Both the position numbers and the translations under genes were made by a program. Shown piece by piece: positions 33,619 through 42,166 of a stretch of DNA of 64,000 bases; the first letter of the stretch is position 1, and each line of letters starts with the position of its first letter. The DNA is taken from assembly GCA_002344055.1 (NCBI GenBank), contig DDTH01000006.1, positions 679,069-743,068 on the forward strand, in the 5' to 3' direction. Under the pieces are notes generated by a model. That model did no database searches. It worked only from the letters and a program-made list of their open reading frames with translations, and had not been told where the DNA came from. Source of the stretch: Sphingomonadales bacterium UBA2369. Lineage in GTDB: Bacteria; Pseudomonadota; Alphaproteobacteria; Sphingomonadales; Sphingomonadaceae.

Positions 33619-34877
33619 TACAAATCGCGCGCCAGCCGCAGCCCGGCATACATCCAGCGCTGGTGGGGATAGAAGAAATTGCGGTAGCTGGCCCGCACAT
33701 GGCCGCGCGGCGTGGCGCAGCAGCCACCCTTCAGCACCATCTGCCCGCTCATGAACTTGCCATTATATTCGCCGACCGCGCCCGCCGCCGGGGCAAAGCC
33801 TGGATGCGGCAGATAGGCGCTCGCCGTCCATTCCCAGACATTGCCGAACAGATCGCGCAGGCCGTTGCCCGCTGAAGGCGTCGGGGCGACCGGCCCGGCG
33901 CTATCAAGCTGGTTGCCGGCATGCGGGTCGGCGTGTGCGGCGGCGGCTTCCCATTCCGCCTCGGTCGGCAGCCGCGCTCCGGCCCAGCGCGCAAAGGCGT
34001 CGGCCTCATAGAGGCTGATATGACAGACCGGCGCCGCCTCATCGAGAGGTTGCAGCCCGTCCAACCCGAAGCGTTGCCACAGACCGTCCCTTTGCTCCCA
34101 GTAGAGCGGCGCCGCGATGCCCTGCTCGCGCACCCAGGCCCAGCCGTCGGACAGCCAGTGGCCGGGTTCGGCATAACCGCCCGCGTCCATGAACTGCAGC
34201 CACTCGCCATTCGTCACCTGTCGGTCGGCGAGAGCATAGGGACGCAGGAAATGGCGATGCCGCGGCCCCTCACAATCGAAGGCGAACGCGCCGCCCGCAT
34301 GGCCGATCTCGACGATCCCGCCGGGCAGTTCGCACCAGCCCATCGGCGATGAAGTTGACACATTTGACACCTGCCCGCGCGGCCAGACCGCCGGGCGCAG
34401 CGGGCTGGCATGCATCGCATTGGTCAGGTCCATCAGCAGCAATTCCTGGTGCTGCTGTTCGTGGTTGAGGCCGAGTTCGATCAGCTCCAGCGCCGCTTCC
34501 GGCAGGCCCGGCAGCGCCTCCGCCACAGCTTCATCCACCGCCGCGCGATAGGCCCGCACCTCATCCAGCGAAGGCCGGCTCAGCATCCCGCGCCGGTCGC
34601 GCGCGATCCGCTCACCCTCGCCGTCATAGTAGGAATTGAATAGATAATGCCATGCCGGGTCGTGCGGCCGATAGCCCGGCACATGATCGCGCAGCACGAA
34701 GGTTTCGAAGAACCAGGTCGTATGCGCCAAATGCCATTTCGCCGGTGACGCATCCGGCATTGGCTGGATCGTCGCGTCGGCGTCGGAGAGCAAAGCGGCG
34801 ATCTCGGCGGTCAGCGCCCGGATGGCGCGGAACCGCTCACGCAATATCGGATCGGGAGTCCTTGCCTGCGTCGCCAT
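33618..34877 (-). CDS. egtB: Ergothioneine biosynthesis sulfoxide synthase EgtB
   Basis: A 419-residue non-haem iron enzyme joining hercynine to a thiol donor through a sulfoxide. The N-terminal DinB-like bundle contributes WHLAHTTWFFETF and HEQQHQELLLMDL (HX3HXE iron site); the C-terminal FGE-sulfatase domain has RLPTEAEWEAAA, NVWEWTASAY and VLKGGCCATPRGHVRASYRNF. ATG 34877 is preceded by GAGGGGGG; a longer start at 34919 is possible. It precedes egtD. No egtA, egtC or egtE is seen in the window. Confidence 0.93.
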   Translation of the reverse strand: MATQARTPDPILRERFRAIRALTAEIAALLSDADATIQPMPDASPAKWHLAHTTWFFETFVLRDHVPGYRPHDPAWHYLFNSYYDGEGERIARDRRGMLSRPSLDEVRAYRAAVDEAVAEALPGLPEAALELIELGLNHEQQHQELLLMDLTNAMHASPLRPAVWPRGQVSNVSTSSPMGWCELPGGIVEIGHAGGAFAFDCEGPRHRHFLRPYALADRQVTNGEWLQFMDAGGYAEPGHWLSDGWAWVREQGIAAPLYWEQRDGLWQRFGLDGLQPLDEAAPVCHISLYEADAFARWAGARLPTEAEWEAAAAHADPHAGNQLDSAGPVAPTPSAGNGLRDLFGNVWEWTASAYLPHPGFAPAAGAVGEYNGKFMSGQMVLKGGCCATPRGHVRASYRNFFYPHQRWMYAGLRLARDL

Positions 34878-34934
34878 GCTCGTCGCACCCCCCTCGCCGC
34901 CGCCGTCATTGGCTGGCACGAACAGAGAACGCGG

Positions 34935-35501
34935 TCAATCGCCTCGGGTTGCGCCCGGCTGCCAGAGAATATCGCCGCCGCTGTCCAGCGCCGCCAGCCG
35001 CGCCGCGACGAACAGATGGTCGGACAGACGATTGAGATAGGTCAAAGCCAGTGGATTGAGTCCCCCCGCTGCCACCGCGGTCCGCTCCGCCCGCCGCGCC
35101 ACGGCCCGCGCCAGGTGCAGCTCCGCCGATCCCGCCCCGGCGCCCGGCAGGATGAAGCTGCGCAAAGGCTCCAGTTTCTCGTTCATCGCGTCGATCTCGC
35201 GCTCCAGCCGGTCGATCTGGCTCTGCACGATGCGCAGCGTCATTTCGCCCGGGGTGAAATCCTCGCCCGGCGTGGCGATGTCCGCGCCCAGATCGAACAT
35301 TTCGTTCTGGATGCGCGCCAGGCTGTCGCGAATGTCCGCATCCTCGACCCGCAGCAACGCGACGCCGATGAAGGTGTTCGCCTCGTCGACATCGCCGATC
35401 GCCTGCATCCGCGCATCGGCCTTCGACACGCGCGAACCATCGACCAGCCCGGTCTGCCCGGCGTCGCCCGTCCGCGTGTAAATCTTGTTGAGGCGGACCA
35501 C
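34935..35501 (-). CDS. Cob(I)alamin adenosyltransferase (PduO type)
   Basis: A 188-residue five-helix-bundle enzyme that transfers adenosine from ATP to cob(I)alamin to make adenosylcobalamin. It starts MVRLNKIYTRTGDAGQTGL with the ATP-binding TRTGD, has GDVDEANTFIGVA, and ends with ARRAERTAVAAG and LTYLNRLSDHLFVAAR, which contact ATP and corrin. Cytoplasmic. It follows the HIG1-like gene by three bases and may be read with it. Confidence 0.93.
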   Translation of the reverse strand: MVRLNKIYTRTGDAGQTGLVDGSRVSKADARMQAIGDVDEANTFIGVALLRVEDADIRDSLARIQNEMFDLGADIATPGEDFTPGEMTLRIVQSQIDRLEREIDAMNEKLEPLRSFILPGAGAGSAELHLARAVARRAERTAVAAGGLNPLALTYLNRLSDHLFVAARLAALDSGGDILWQPGATRGD

Positions 35502-35504
35502 GCC

Positions 35505-35708
35505 TTAGCGGCCGCTGCCGAAGACGAGCAGCAGCAGCACCGCCAGCACGATCGTCACCGCCTGGAACAATACGCGCTTGCGCATCAATTCCTGACTGCG
35601 CTGGCCGCTAATATCCTTGCCGTTCGCCATGGTGACGACGCCGCGGATCAAGATGAAGAGCGTGGCGAGCGCGGCCAGCACGATCGCGATGATGAGGATC
35701 GTTTTCAT
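35505..35708 (-). CDS. HIG1-like twin-transmembrane protein
   Basis: A 67-residue protein with two hydrophobic helices separated by a polar loop SGQRSQELMRKRVLFQAVTI, the QxRxQ-type pattern of bacterial HIG1 proteins that associate with respiratory complexes. It lies three bases upstream of the cobalamin adenosyltransferase and ten bases downstream of gluQ. Confidence 0.8.
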   Translation of the reverse strand: MKTILIIAIVLAALATLFILIRGVVTMANGKDISGQRSQELMRKRVLFQAVTIVLAVLLLLVFGSGR

Positions 35709-35717
35709 GCCGCCTCT

Positions 35718-36629
35718 CTACGCCTCGCCGCCGGAATAGCCAGCAGGAAGGCGACCCTCGCGCAGCGAAGCGACGATCGCCGCCGGATCGGCCCCCGCCT
35801 CGCGCAGATCGGCGAGCGACACCGCCCCCTGGCGCTTGGCCAGCCGCTCCCCGTCCGGTCCGGCGATCAGGGGGTGGTGATGGTAGAGCGGCGTCGGCAG
35901 CCCGAGCAGGGCCTGCAGCAGCCGGTGGATATGCGTCGCCGCGAACAGGTCCGCGCCGCGCACCACATCCGTCACCCCCTGCGCCGCATCGTCCACCGTC
36001 ACCGCCAGATGGTAGCTGACCGGCGCATCCTTGCGCGCCAGCACCACGTCGCCGAACGGCGACGGGTCGGCCGGAATAAGGGTGCCGTGGTCGTTCCAGT
36101 CCAGCGGTCGCACGGCTCTGGCCAGCGCCGCCTGCATATCCAGCCGCCAGGCATGCGGCTCGGTCGCCGCCCGTCGCGCTCTTTCATCTGCCGCCAACGC
36201 CCGGCAGGTCCCCGGATAGACCAAACCCTCCGGCCCGTGCGGCGCGCTGGCGCTCGCGGCGATATCCTTGCGGGTGCAGAAGCAGGGATAGAGCAGCCCC
36301 ATCGCCTGCAGCCGCGCGAGCGCATCGCGGTACAGCGCCAGACGCTCGGATTGCAGCACCACGTCGCCGTCCCACGTCAGCCCCAGCCACTCGAGATCCT
36401 CGAGAATCCCCGCCACATGCTCCGGCCGCGACCGCGTCCCGTCGATATCCTCGATCCGCAACAGAAACCGCCCCCCCCGCGCCCGCGCGAAATCATGGGC
36501 GAGAATGGCGGAATAAGCGTGGCCCAGATGCAGCCTTCCGGTCGGGCTCGGCGCGAACCGCGTCACCGTCTCGACACGCTCAGGCGAACTTGGCGCTTGA
36601 CCCGGTGACTCGCCCTGTGGTGTCATCAT
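35718..36629 (-). CDS. gluQ: Glutamyl-Q tRNA(Asp) synthetase
   Basis: A 303-residue truncated GluRS paralogue lacking the anticodon-binding domain. RFAPSPTGRLHLGHAYSAI holds the HIGH-type motif, LRIEDIDGTRSRPEH follows, a zinc-site pair CFC is at YPCFCTRKD, and GERLAKRQGAVSL stands for KMSKS. It loads glutamate onto queuosine at position 34 of tRNA-Asp. About 15 residues before VTRFAPSP may be untranslated if a later start is used. Confidence 0.92.
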   Translation of the reverse strand: MMTPQGESPGQAPSSPERVETVTRFAPSPTGRLHLGHAYSAILAHDFARARGGRFLLRIEDIDGTRSRPEHVAGILEDLEWLGLTWDGDVVLQSERLALYRDALARLQAMGLLYPCFCTRKDIAASASAPHGPEGLVYPGTCRALAADERARRAATEPHAWRLDMQAALARAVRPLDWNDHGTLIPADPSPFGDVVLARKDAPVSYHLAVTVDDAAQGVTDVVRGADLFAATHIHRLLQALLGLPTPLYHHHPLIAGPDGERLAKRQGAVSLADLREAGADPAAIVASLREGRLPAGYSGGEA

Positions 36630-36636
36630 GCCGTCA

Positions 36637-36654
36637 CCCTATCCGAGGATAGGG
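36637..36654. promoter_or_regulatory. Short palindrome between divergent gluQ and HNH genes
   Basis: CCCTATCC-GA-GGATAGGG is a perfect 8-base inverted repeat with a two-base centre, 8 bases upstream of the gluQ start in the 141-base divergent gap. It could be a regulator site; there is no other evidence. Confidence 0.3.
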
Positions 36655-36770
36655 CGGCGCGACAGGAGAAGACGGCTCGTTCGGCGGCCTTCTCCCCAGT
36701 TCTGGGTGCGAACAGGTCCGGGGGCGGGCGCGCGTGCGGGAGGTTTTCCTCCGCTACGAGGAGCGCGCGG

Positions 36771-37337
36771 GTGTACCATCCCGATCTGTTGAGGCATCCG
36801 GACTCCTGTCCTACCCTCGTGCTGAACGCGGATTATACGCCTTTGAGCTATTATCCGCTCTCGCTCTGGCCCTGGCAGACCGCGGTCAAGGCGGTGTTCC
36901 TCGAGCGCGTCGATATCGTCGCCTCCTACGAGCGCGAGGTCCATTCGCCGACCACCGCGTTCAAACTGCCGTCGGTGATCGCGCTGCGCCAGTTCGTCCG
37001 CCCGAACGAGCATCCGGCCTTCACGCGCTTCAACCTGTTCCTGCGCGACCGCTTCACCTGCCAATATTGCGGCGATCCGAAGGATCTGACCTTCGATCAT
37101 GTCGTCCCGCGCGCGCAGGGCGGCCGCACGACGTGGGAGAATGTCGCCACCGCCTGCGCGCCGTGCAATTTGCGCAAGGGCGGGCGCACGCCGGCGCAGG
37201 CCCACATGCCGATCCGCCGCTGGCCCTACCGCCCGACCAGCTGGCAGCTGCAGGATCACGGCCGCGCTTTCCCGCCCAATTATCTCCACCAGAGCTGGCG
37301 CGATTTTCTGTATTGGGACATCGAACTGGAGGCTTAG
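36771..37337 (+). CDS. HNH endonuclease family protein
   Basis: A 188-residue protein, GTG start with GAGGAG eight bases upstream. The HNH core is complete: FTCQYCGDPKDLTFDHVVPR with the zinc Cys pair and catalytic His, then ENVATACAPCNLRKGGRTP with the second Cys pair and Asn. The N-terminal half (LNADYTPLSYYPLSLWPWQT, VPS-like VIALRQFV) is shared by a widespread housekeeping HNH subfamily. Its DNA target is unknown and nothing around it suggests restriction. Confidence 0.88.
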   Translation: MYHPDLLRHPDSCPTLVLNADYTPLSYYPLSLWPWQTAVKAVFLERVDIVASYEREVHSPTTAFKLPSVIALRQFVRPNEHPAFTRFNLFLRDRFTCQYCGDPKDLTFDHVVPRAQGGRTTWENVATACAPCNLRKGGRTPAQAHMPIRRWPYRPTSWQLQDHGRAFPPNYLHQSWRDFLYWDIELEA

Positions 37338-37362
37338 CGGGTTCGAGAAGGTCAGATTTCGG

Positions 37363-37791
37363 ATGGTGTTCACATTGGGGATTGCGGCGCTGGCCGCTCT
37401 CGGCGTCGCTCAAACCGCGCCGCCTCCCGCGTTGGCGCAGGCAAGGATTGGCACGCTGCTGAGCGGCAAGCCGATCCGCATTCTCGATGCCGAACGCGGC
37501 ACGTTCGACCATAGCGGCATCGTGACCAGCGCCCGCGTCGATGGGTGCGATCTCGTCTTGGCCAATAGCGGACTCGAACCGGCTTCGCTGACCGTACCGC
37601 TCGGCGACCTCCGCTTCGTGCAGGGGGATTCCGGCATGGTGGAGATCACCCGCATACCCACCGACAGCCCGTCGATCATCTTCACCGTCGGCGATGCCGC
37701 CTATGATGAGACGATCAACCTGCTCACCGAGGCTGCGACAGGGTGCGGCGCGCACCTGATCGGGCCGCCCGCGCTCCTCATGACGCGCTGA
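37363..37791 (+). CDS. Secreted hypothetical protein
   Basis: A 142-residue protein with a signal peptide (MVFTLGIAALAALGVAQTAPPPALA, cleaved near ALAQA). The mature part is beta-rich, with two cysteines (GCDLVLA and TGCGAHL) that could form a disulfide. No family recognised. It converges with the next lipoprotein gene. Expected in the periplasm. Confidence 0.6.
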   Translation: MVFTLGIAALAALGVAQTAPPPALAQARIGTLLSGKPIRILDAERGTFDHSGIVTSARVDGCDLVLANSGLEPASLTVPLGDLRFVQGDSGMVEITRIPTDSPSIIFTVGDAAYDETINLLTEAATGCGAHLIGPPALLMTR

Positions 37792-37795
37792 GCGT

Positions 37796-38137
37796 CTATT
37801 GCGTCCTGATCTCGCGGAGGGTGAAGGCCGCGACGCGGCCGTCATTGTGGATGCATTCGAACGAGCGGCGCCGCGCCGGTTCCTGCACCGTGCCGTAGAC
37901 GGTGACCCGCCCGTCGCTGCGCTGTTCGGAATCGATGATGTGGACGATGCCGGTCTGCGCGGCCCGTTCCTGGCAGGCGGCGCGCGCGGCCGGGTGGCGG
38001 TTCTCGGTCACGACCCGGTCGTTGCTGCGGTCGATCGCCGTGGCGGCGGCGGTGGCGGCGCTCACCGCCATGCTGGCGAGACAGCCGCCGAGCGGCAGGC
38101 ACAGCAGCGGCAGGGCGAAGATCAGCGCGCGATTCAT
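37796..38137 (-). CDS. Small lipoprotein
   Basis: A 113-residue lipoprotein from the Met of MNRALIFALPLLC, with lipobox LGGC. Mature residues are Ala-rich, then CQERAAQTGIVHIIDSEQ, and the conserved-looking VYGTVQEPARRRSFECIHND, with two cysteines. The tail resembles small periplasmic proteins of unknown function. A TTG at 38173 would add 12 residues and weaken the signal peptide. Confidence 0.65.
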   Translation of the reverse strand: MNRALIFALPLLCLPLGGCLASMAVSAATAAATAIDRSNDRVVTENRHPAARAACQERAAQTGIVHIIDSEQRSDGRVTVYGTVQEPARRRSFECIHNDGRVAAFTLREIRTQ

Positions 38138-38212
38138 GCGGCGCATACCGCGCGCGCCGGGCCGCTGCGTCAAGCCTTTCCCTTGATCCAGCTCGCCTGA
38201 GGCGATCTGGTC

Positions 38213-39901
38213 TTAACGGCGTGGCCCGTGCGGCTTGCGATAGGGTTTGGCGTGGTGGCGCGGCGGCGGCCCCTGGCGGCGATGCTGCTTCGCCGCTTCG
38301 CGTGGGCTGCCCTGCATCGCTTCGATCATGACGCCGTCATCATCCTGCCCGGCGGTCCGCTGCAGCGCCTTCGAAAAGCGCCCGGCGGCCGCGCGCGGAA
38401 TCTCGAACGCGCTTTCGTTCGCCGCGATGCGGATCGCGCCGACTTCCGATTTGGTGATATGTCCCCGGCGGCACAGCAAGGGCAGCAGCCAGCGCGGATC
38501 GGCATCCTGGCGGCGCCCCACATTGATCCGGAACCAGACCGTATCCTCGAAGCCTGCGCGCGGCCCGCTCGGCCGCTCCGCGCCCTGCTCCAGCAATTCC
38601 TCCGGCTGCGGCATCTTCGCCCGGTGCGTCCGCACCAGAGCCGCGGCGATCTCCTCGGGCGAGCGCTCGGCCAGCAGCTGGCGGCCGATCTCCAGATCGT
38701 CCTCGTCCAGTTCCGCCGGCTCCAGCAAAGTGGCGATCAACCGCTCCCGGTCCTTGGCGCGAATATCCTCCGGCTTCGGCGCCGGCATCCAGTTGAAGTC
38801 GATCCGCGCGCCGCGCAGCACGCTCTCCACCCGCTTGCGGCGCGGATAGGGCACGATCAGCACCGCCGTGCCTTTCTTGCCCGCGCGGCCGGTGCGCCCG
38901 GAACGGTGCTGCAAGGTCTCCGCGTCGCGCGGCAATTCGACATGCACGACCAGGCTCAAAGTCGGCAGATCGATGCCCCGCGCCGCGACGTCGGTCGCCA
39001 CGCACACCCGCGCCCGCCGGTCGCGCAAAGCCTGCAGCGCATGGTTGCGCTCATTCTGGCTATGCTCGCCCGACAAGGCCACCGCCGCGAAGCCGCGCTC
39101 CACCAGGGTTGCGTGCAGCCGCCGGACATTGTCGCGCGTCGCGCAGAACAGCATCGCCGTCTCCGCCTCGTGGAAGCGCAGCAGGTTGATCACCGCCGCC
39201 TCGATCTCGGCAGGCGCGACCGCCACCGCCTGATAGTCGATGTCGCCATGGCCGCGATCCTCGCCGACCGTGGAGATACGCAACGCATCCTTCTGGTAGC
39301 GCTTGGCGAGCGCCGCGATCGGCTTCGGTATGGTCGCGGAGAACATGAAGGTCCGCCGCCCGTCCGGCGTCGCGTCGAGGATTTCCTCCAGATCGTCGCG
39401 AAAGCCCATGTCGAGCATTTCGTCCGCCTCGTCGAGCACCGCCACGCGCAGCGCCGACAGGTCCAGCGCGCCCCGCTCCAGATGATCGCGCAGCCGCCCC
39501 GGCGTGCCGACCACGACATGCGCGCCATAGGACAGGTTCCGCCGCTCGCGCGACGGATCCATCCCGCCGACGCAGGTCGCGATCCGCGCGCCGGCCTTGC
39601 CGTACAGCCATTCCAGTTCGCGGCTCACCTGCAGCGCCAGTTCGCGCGTCGGCGCGATCACCAGGGCCAAAGGCTCGCGCGACGGCACGACGCGTTCGCC
39701 CTCCAGCAGCGCATCGGCCATCGCCAGCCCGAAGGCGACGGTCTTGCCCGAGCCGGTCTGCGCCGAAACAAGCAGGTCGCGCCCGGCGGCCTCCGGTTGC
39801 AACACGGCGGCCTGGACGGGAGTGGGCGCGGCATAGCCACGCGCGGCGAGCGCTTCCGAAAGAAGCGGCGGCAGAGCTTCGAATGTCATGGAGCGGGCCA
39901 C
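38213..39901 (-). CDS. DEAD-box ATP-dependent RNA helicase
   Basis: A 562-residue protein. The RecA-like core has AQTGSGKT (motif I), PTRELALQ (Ia), VGTPGRLRDHL (Ib), DEADEMLDMG (II), FSATIP (III), ARGIDLPTL (V) and HRSGRTGRAGKKG (VI). Residues near 465-540 (WFRINVGRRQDADPRWLLP, RGHITKSEVGAIRI) form a DbpA/CsdA-type RNA-binding domain, followed by an Arg/His/Pro-rich tail. Probably acts in ribosome assembly or cold adaptation (DeaD-like). Confidence 0.93.
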   Translation of the reverse strand: MARSMTFEALPPLLSEALAARGYAAPTPVQAAVLQPEAAGRDLLVSAQTGSGKTVAFGLAMADALLEGERVVPSREPLALVIAPTRELALQVSRELEWLYGKAGARIATCVGGMDPSRERRNLSYGAHVVVGTPGRLRDHLERGALDLSALRVAVLDEADEMLDMGFRDDLEEILDATPDGRRTFMFSATIPKPIAALAKRYQKDALRISTVGEDRGHGDIDYQAVAVAPAEIEAAVINLLRFHEAETAMLFCATRDNVRRLHATLVERGFAAVALSGEHSQNERNHALQALRDRRARVCVATDVAARGIDLPTLSLVVHVELPRDAETLQHRSGRTGRAGKKGTAVLIVPYPRRKRVESVLRGARIDFNWMPAPKPEDIRAKDRERLIATLLEPAELDEDDLEIGRQLLAERSPEEIAAALVRTHRAKMPQPEELLEQGAERPSGPRAGFEDTVWFRINVGRRQDADPRWLLPLLCRRGHITKSEVGAIRIAANESAFEIPRAAAGRFSKALQRTAGQDDDGVMIEAMQGSPREAAKQHRRQGPPPRHHAKPYRKPHGPRR

Positions 39902-39949
39902 ATGGGCCTTTCCGGCCCAACTTGCAATCAGCGCGGCGGTTTGCCTGCC

Positions 39950-40939
39950 TCAGGCGACCGTCATCGTCACCAAGGCGTCCAGACCCTGTCCGTCCCAGTG
40001 CAGTGCGATGTCGCCACGCTGCGATGCCAGGACACGCTTCATCAGGCGCAGGCCTTGGCCGCCGTCCCGGTCATGGCCGACGACGGCACGGTCGGACCGT
40101 TCGGACCAGCGCAGGTGGATCACGCCGTCGTCCAGCGTCGCGGTAACGTCCACCCGCCCGGTCGCGCTCAGCGCGCCATGCTTGGTCGAGTTGCAGGCCA
40201 GTTCGCCCAGCACCAGCGCCAGCGCATCGACGCCGCCCTGATCGAGCGCCGTGTCCGGCAGCGCGCCGATGACGAGCGGGCAATCGGGCGTGGAATAAGG
40301 TTCCAGCAGCGCCGGCACGAGGGTGGCGAGCGTGCAGTCCGTGTGCGGCTCCGCCAGCATCGTCTGGGCGATGCCCAGGCTGGTGAGGCGCTGGGTCATT
40401 TCCCGTGCGAATTCCTCATGTTCGGGCTTGCCGCGGGCATAAGCGGACAACAGGCTGCCGACGACGACATAATTGTTGCGCAGCCGGTGGCGCATTTCGG
40501 ACGACACCGCGTCGCGCAACTGGATCTGCTGGACACGTTCGGTGATGTCGCGCGAGGTCGCGATATAGCCGTCGACCCGGCCGTCGGCGCGGCGCAGCGG
40601 CGATACGCTGACGTCCCACCAGCGCGGTGTCCCCTTTGCGGTCGGGCAGAAGGCTTCGACGCGGGTCACCCGGCCCTCCCGCGCCGCTGCCATCGCACCC
40701 TCGATCAGGCCGCGCGAATCCTCGGGCCACAGCGCCGACCATAGCTGTCCCGCGACCGCGCAGAAATCGTCGATCTCCATCGCGCACTGGCCGTTGCGGT
40801 TCATATAATCGACCGTTCCCTCGGGACCGATCACCTTGATGCAGTCGGCGCTCTGATCGAGGATCGCGGCAAGGATTTCGGCGGACGCGCCGGAGAAGGT
40901 ATCGGCCAGCTGGTCAAGGTCGGATATTGCCATTTTCAA
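39950..40939 (-). CDS. PAS domain sensor histidine kinase (HWE type)
   Basis: A 329-residue soluble kinase. A PAS domain (about 15-135, with DQSADCIKVIGPEGTVDYMN and YIATSRDITER) precedes a dimerisation helix with the phospho-acceptor His in SEMRHRLRNNYVVVGSLL, and a short ATPase domain with LVLGELACNSTKHGAL (N box) and IHLRWSERS (the Trp-x-Glu of HWE kinases) and GQGLRLM. HWE kinases are common light or general-stress sensors in alphaproteobacteria. No response regulator is adjacent. The PAS lacks an NCRFLQ-type LOV cysteine, so flavin photosensing is unlikely. Confidence 0.88.
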   Translation of the reverse strand: MKMAISDLDQLADTFSGASAEILAAILDQSADCIKVIGPEGTVDYMNRNGQCAMEIDDFCAVAGQLWSALWPEDSRGLIEGAMAAAREGRVTRVEAFCPTAKGTPRWWDVSVSPLRRADGRVDGYIATSRDITERVQQIQLRDAVSSEMRHRLRNNYVVVGSLLSAYARGKPEHEEFAREMTQRLTSLGIAQTMLAEPHTDCTLATLVPALLEPYSTPDCPLVIGALPDTALDQGGVDALALVLGELACNSTKHGALSATGRVDVTATLDDGVIHLRWSERSDRAVVGHDRDGGQGLRLMKRVLASQRGDIALHWDGQGLDALVTMTVA

Positions 40940-40975
40940 TGACTTAGCACGGATGTCAGGCGAAACGAAATCCGT

Positions 40976-42166
40976 TTACAGCGCCTGCCCGGCTGCCCAT
41001 CCCGACGCCCAGGCCCATTGGAAATTATAGCCGCCGAGCCAGCCGGTCACGTCCACCGCCTCGCCGATCGCGTAAAGGCCCGGTACCTTCTTGGCCGCCA
41101 TGGTCTGGGACGAAAGTTCCGCGGTGCTGATCCCGCCGATCGTCACTTCCGCCTTGGCGAAGCCTTCCGTGCCGTCCGGCCGGAATTGCCAGGTGGCGAG
41201 CCTTTGCTCCGCCTCGACCAGCTTGCGATCGGCCATGTTCGCCAATTCGCCCCACAGCCCGATCCTTTTGTTCAGCGCCTCGGCAAGCCGCCCCGGCAGC
41301 ATCTCGCCGAGCAAGGTGTGGAAATGCGTTTTCGGCCGTTCCCGTTTTGCCGCCACGGCCCAGCCCGCGTCGCAGTCGGGCAGAAAGTCGACGCCGATGC
41401 TTTCGCCATGCCGCCAATAGGAGGAGATTTGCAGGATGGCCGGCCCGGACATGCCTTTGTGCGTGAACAATGCCGCCTCGCGGAACTTTGCCTTGCCCGC
41501 TTTGGTCACCACCTCCGCCGCGACGCCGGACAGATCGCGAAACAATGCTTCCTCCGGCCCGAGCGTCAGCGGCACCAGCGCCGGACGCGGCTCCACCAGC
41601 TTCAGCCCGAACTGCTTGGCCAGCGCATAAGCGAAGCCGGTCGCGCCCATCTTCGGAATGCTCGGCCCACCGGTGGCGATCACCAGCGACGGCGCCGCCG
41701 ACACCCGCTCGCCATGCGTCACCCGGAACAGCCCGTCAGAATGCGCCACATCCCGCACCGGCTGCCCCAGTGCGATTCGCACGGAGCCCTTCGCGCATTC
41801 CTCCATCAGCATGTGGACGATCTGCCGCGCCGAGCCGTCGCAGAAGAGCTGGCCCAGCGTCTTTTCGTGCCAGGCGATGCGATGCCTGTCGACCAAGGCG
41901 ATGAAGTCCGCCGCCGTGTACCGCCCCAGCGCAGACTTGGCGAAATGCGGATTGGCCGAGAGGTAGCGGTCCGGCGCCACGCCCAGATTGGTGAAATTAC
42001 ACCGCCCGCCGCCGGAGATCAGGATCTTCTTCCCCGCCTGATCGGCATGATCGATCAGCAGCACGCGCTTGCCGGTTTGCCCGGCGGTGGCCGCGCACAT
42101 CAAACCCGCCCCGCCCGCGCCGAGGATGATCGCGTCGAAGACTTCCGGCACGTTCGCGGCGCTCAT
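40976..42166 (-). CDS. NAD(P)/FAD-dependent oxidoreductase (BaiN/HI0933 family)
   Basis: A 396-residue flavoprotein. It begins with the dinucleotide fold DAIILGAGGAGLMCAATAGQ, then LISGGGRCNFTNL, IATGGPSIPKMGATGF, and ends with GLYAIGEAVDVTGWLGGYNFQWAWASG, all HI0933 signatures. Members are believed to reduce double bonds or act in sulfur/amino-acid metabolism; substrate unknown. The start overlaps the stop of the upstream ZntB/CorA gene. Confidence 0.9.
   Translation of the reverse strand: MSAANVPEVFDAIILGAGGAGLMCAATAGQTGKRVLLIDHADQAGKKILISGGGRCNFTNLGVAPDRYLSANPHFAKSALGRYTAADFIALVDRHRIAWHEKTLGQLFCDGSARQIVHMLMEECAKGSVRIALGQPVRDVAHSDGLFRVTHGERVSAAPSLVIATGGPSIPKMGATGFAYALAKQFGLKLVEPRPALVPLTLGPEEALFRDLSGVAAEVVTKAGKAKFREAALFTHKGMSGPAILQISSYWRHGESIGVDFLPDCDAGWAVAAKRERPKTHFHTLLGEMLPGRLAEALNKRIGLWGELANMADRKLVEAEQRLATWQFRPDGTEGFAKAEVTIGGISTAELSSQTMAAKKVPGLYAIGEAVDVTGWLGGYNFQWAWASGWAAGQAL

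Noticed and set aside
36700..36715. GTTC-N7-GAAC near 36700 as a LexA box
   Set aside because: The halves are inverted, not direct, repeats; alphaproteobacterial LexA boxes are GTTC-N7-GTTC.
38228..40744. Long + strand frame (838 codons)
   Set aside because: Antisense to the DEAD-box helicase and HWE kinase; no recognisable domain.
40800..40939. LOV photoreceptor in the HWE kinase
   Set aside because: The PAS domain lacks the flavin-binding NCRFLQ cysteine motif.
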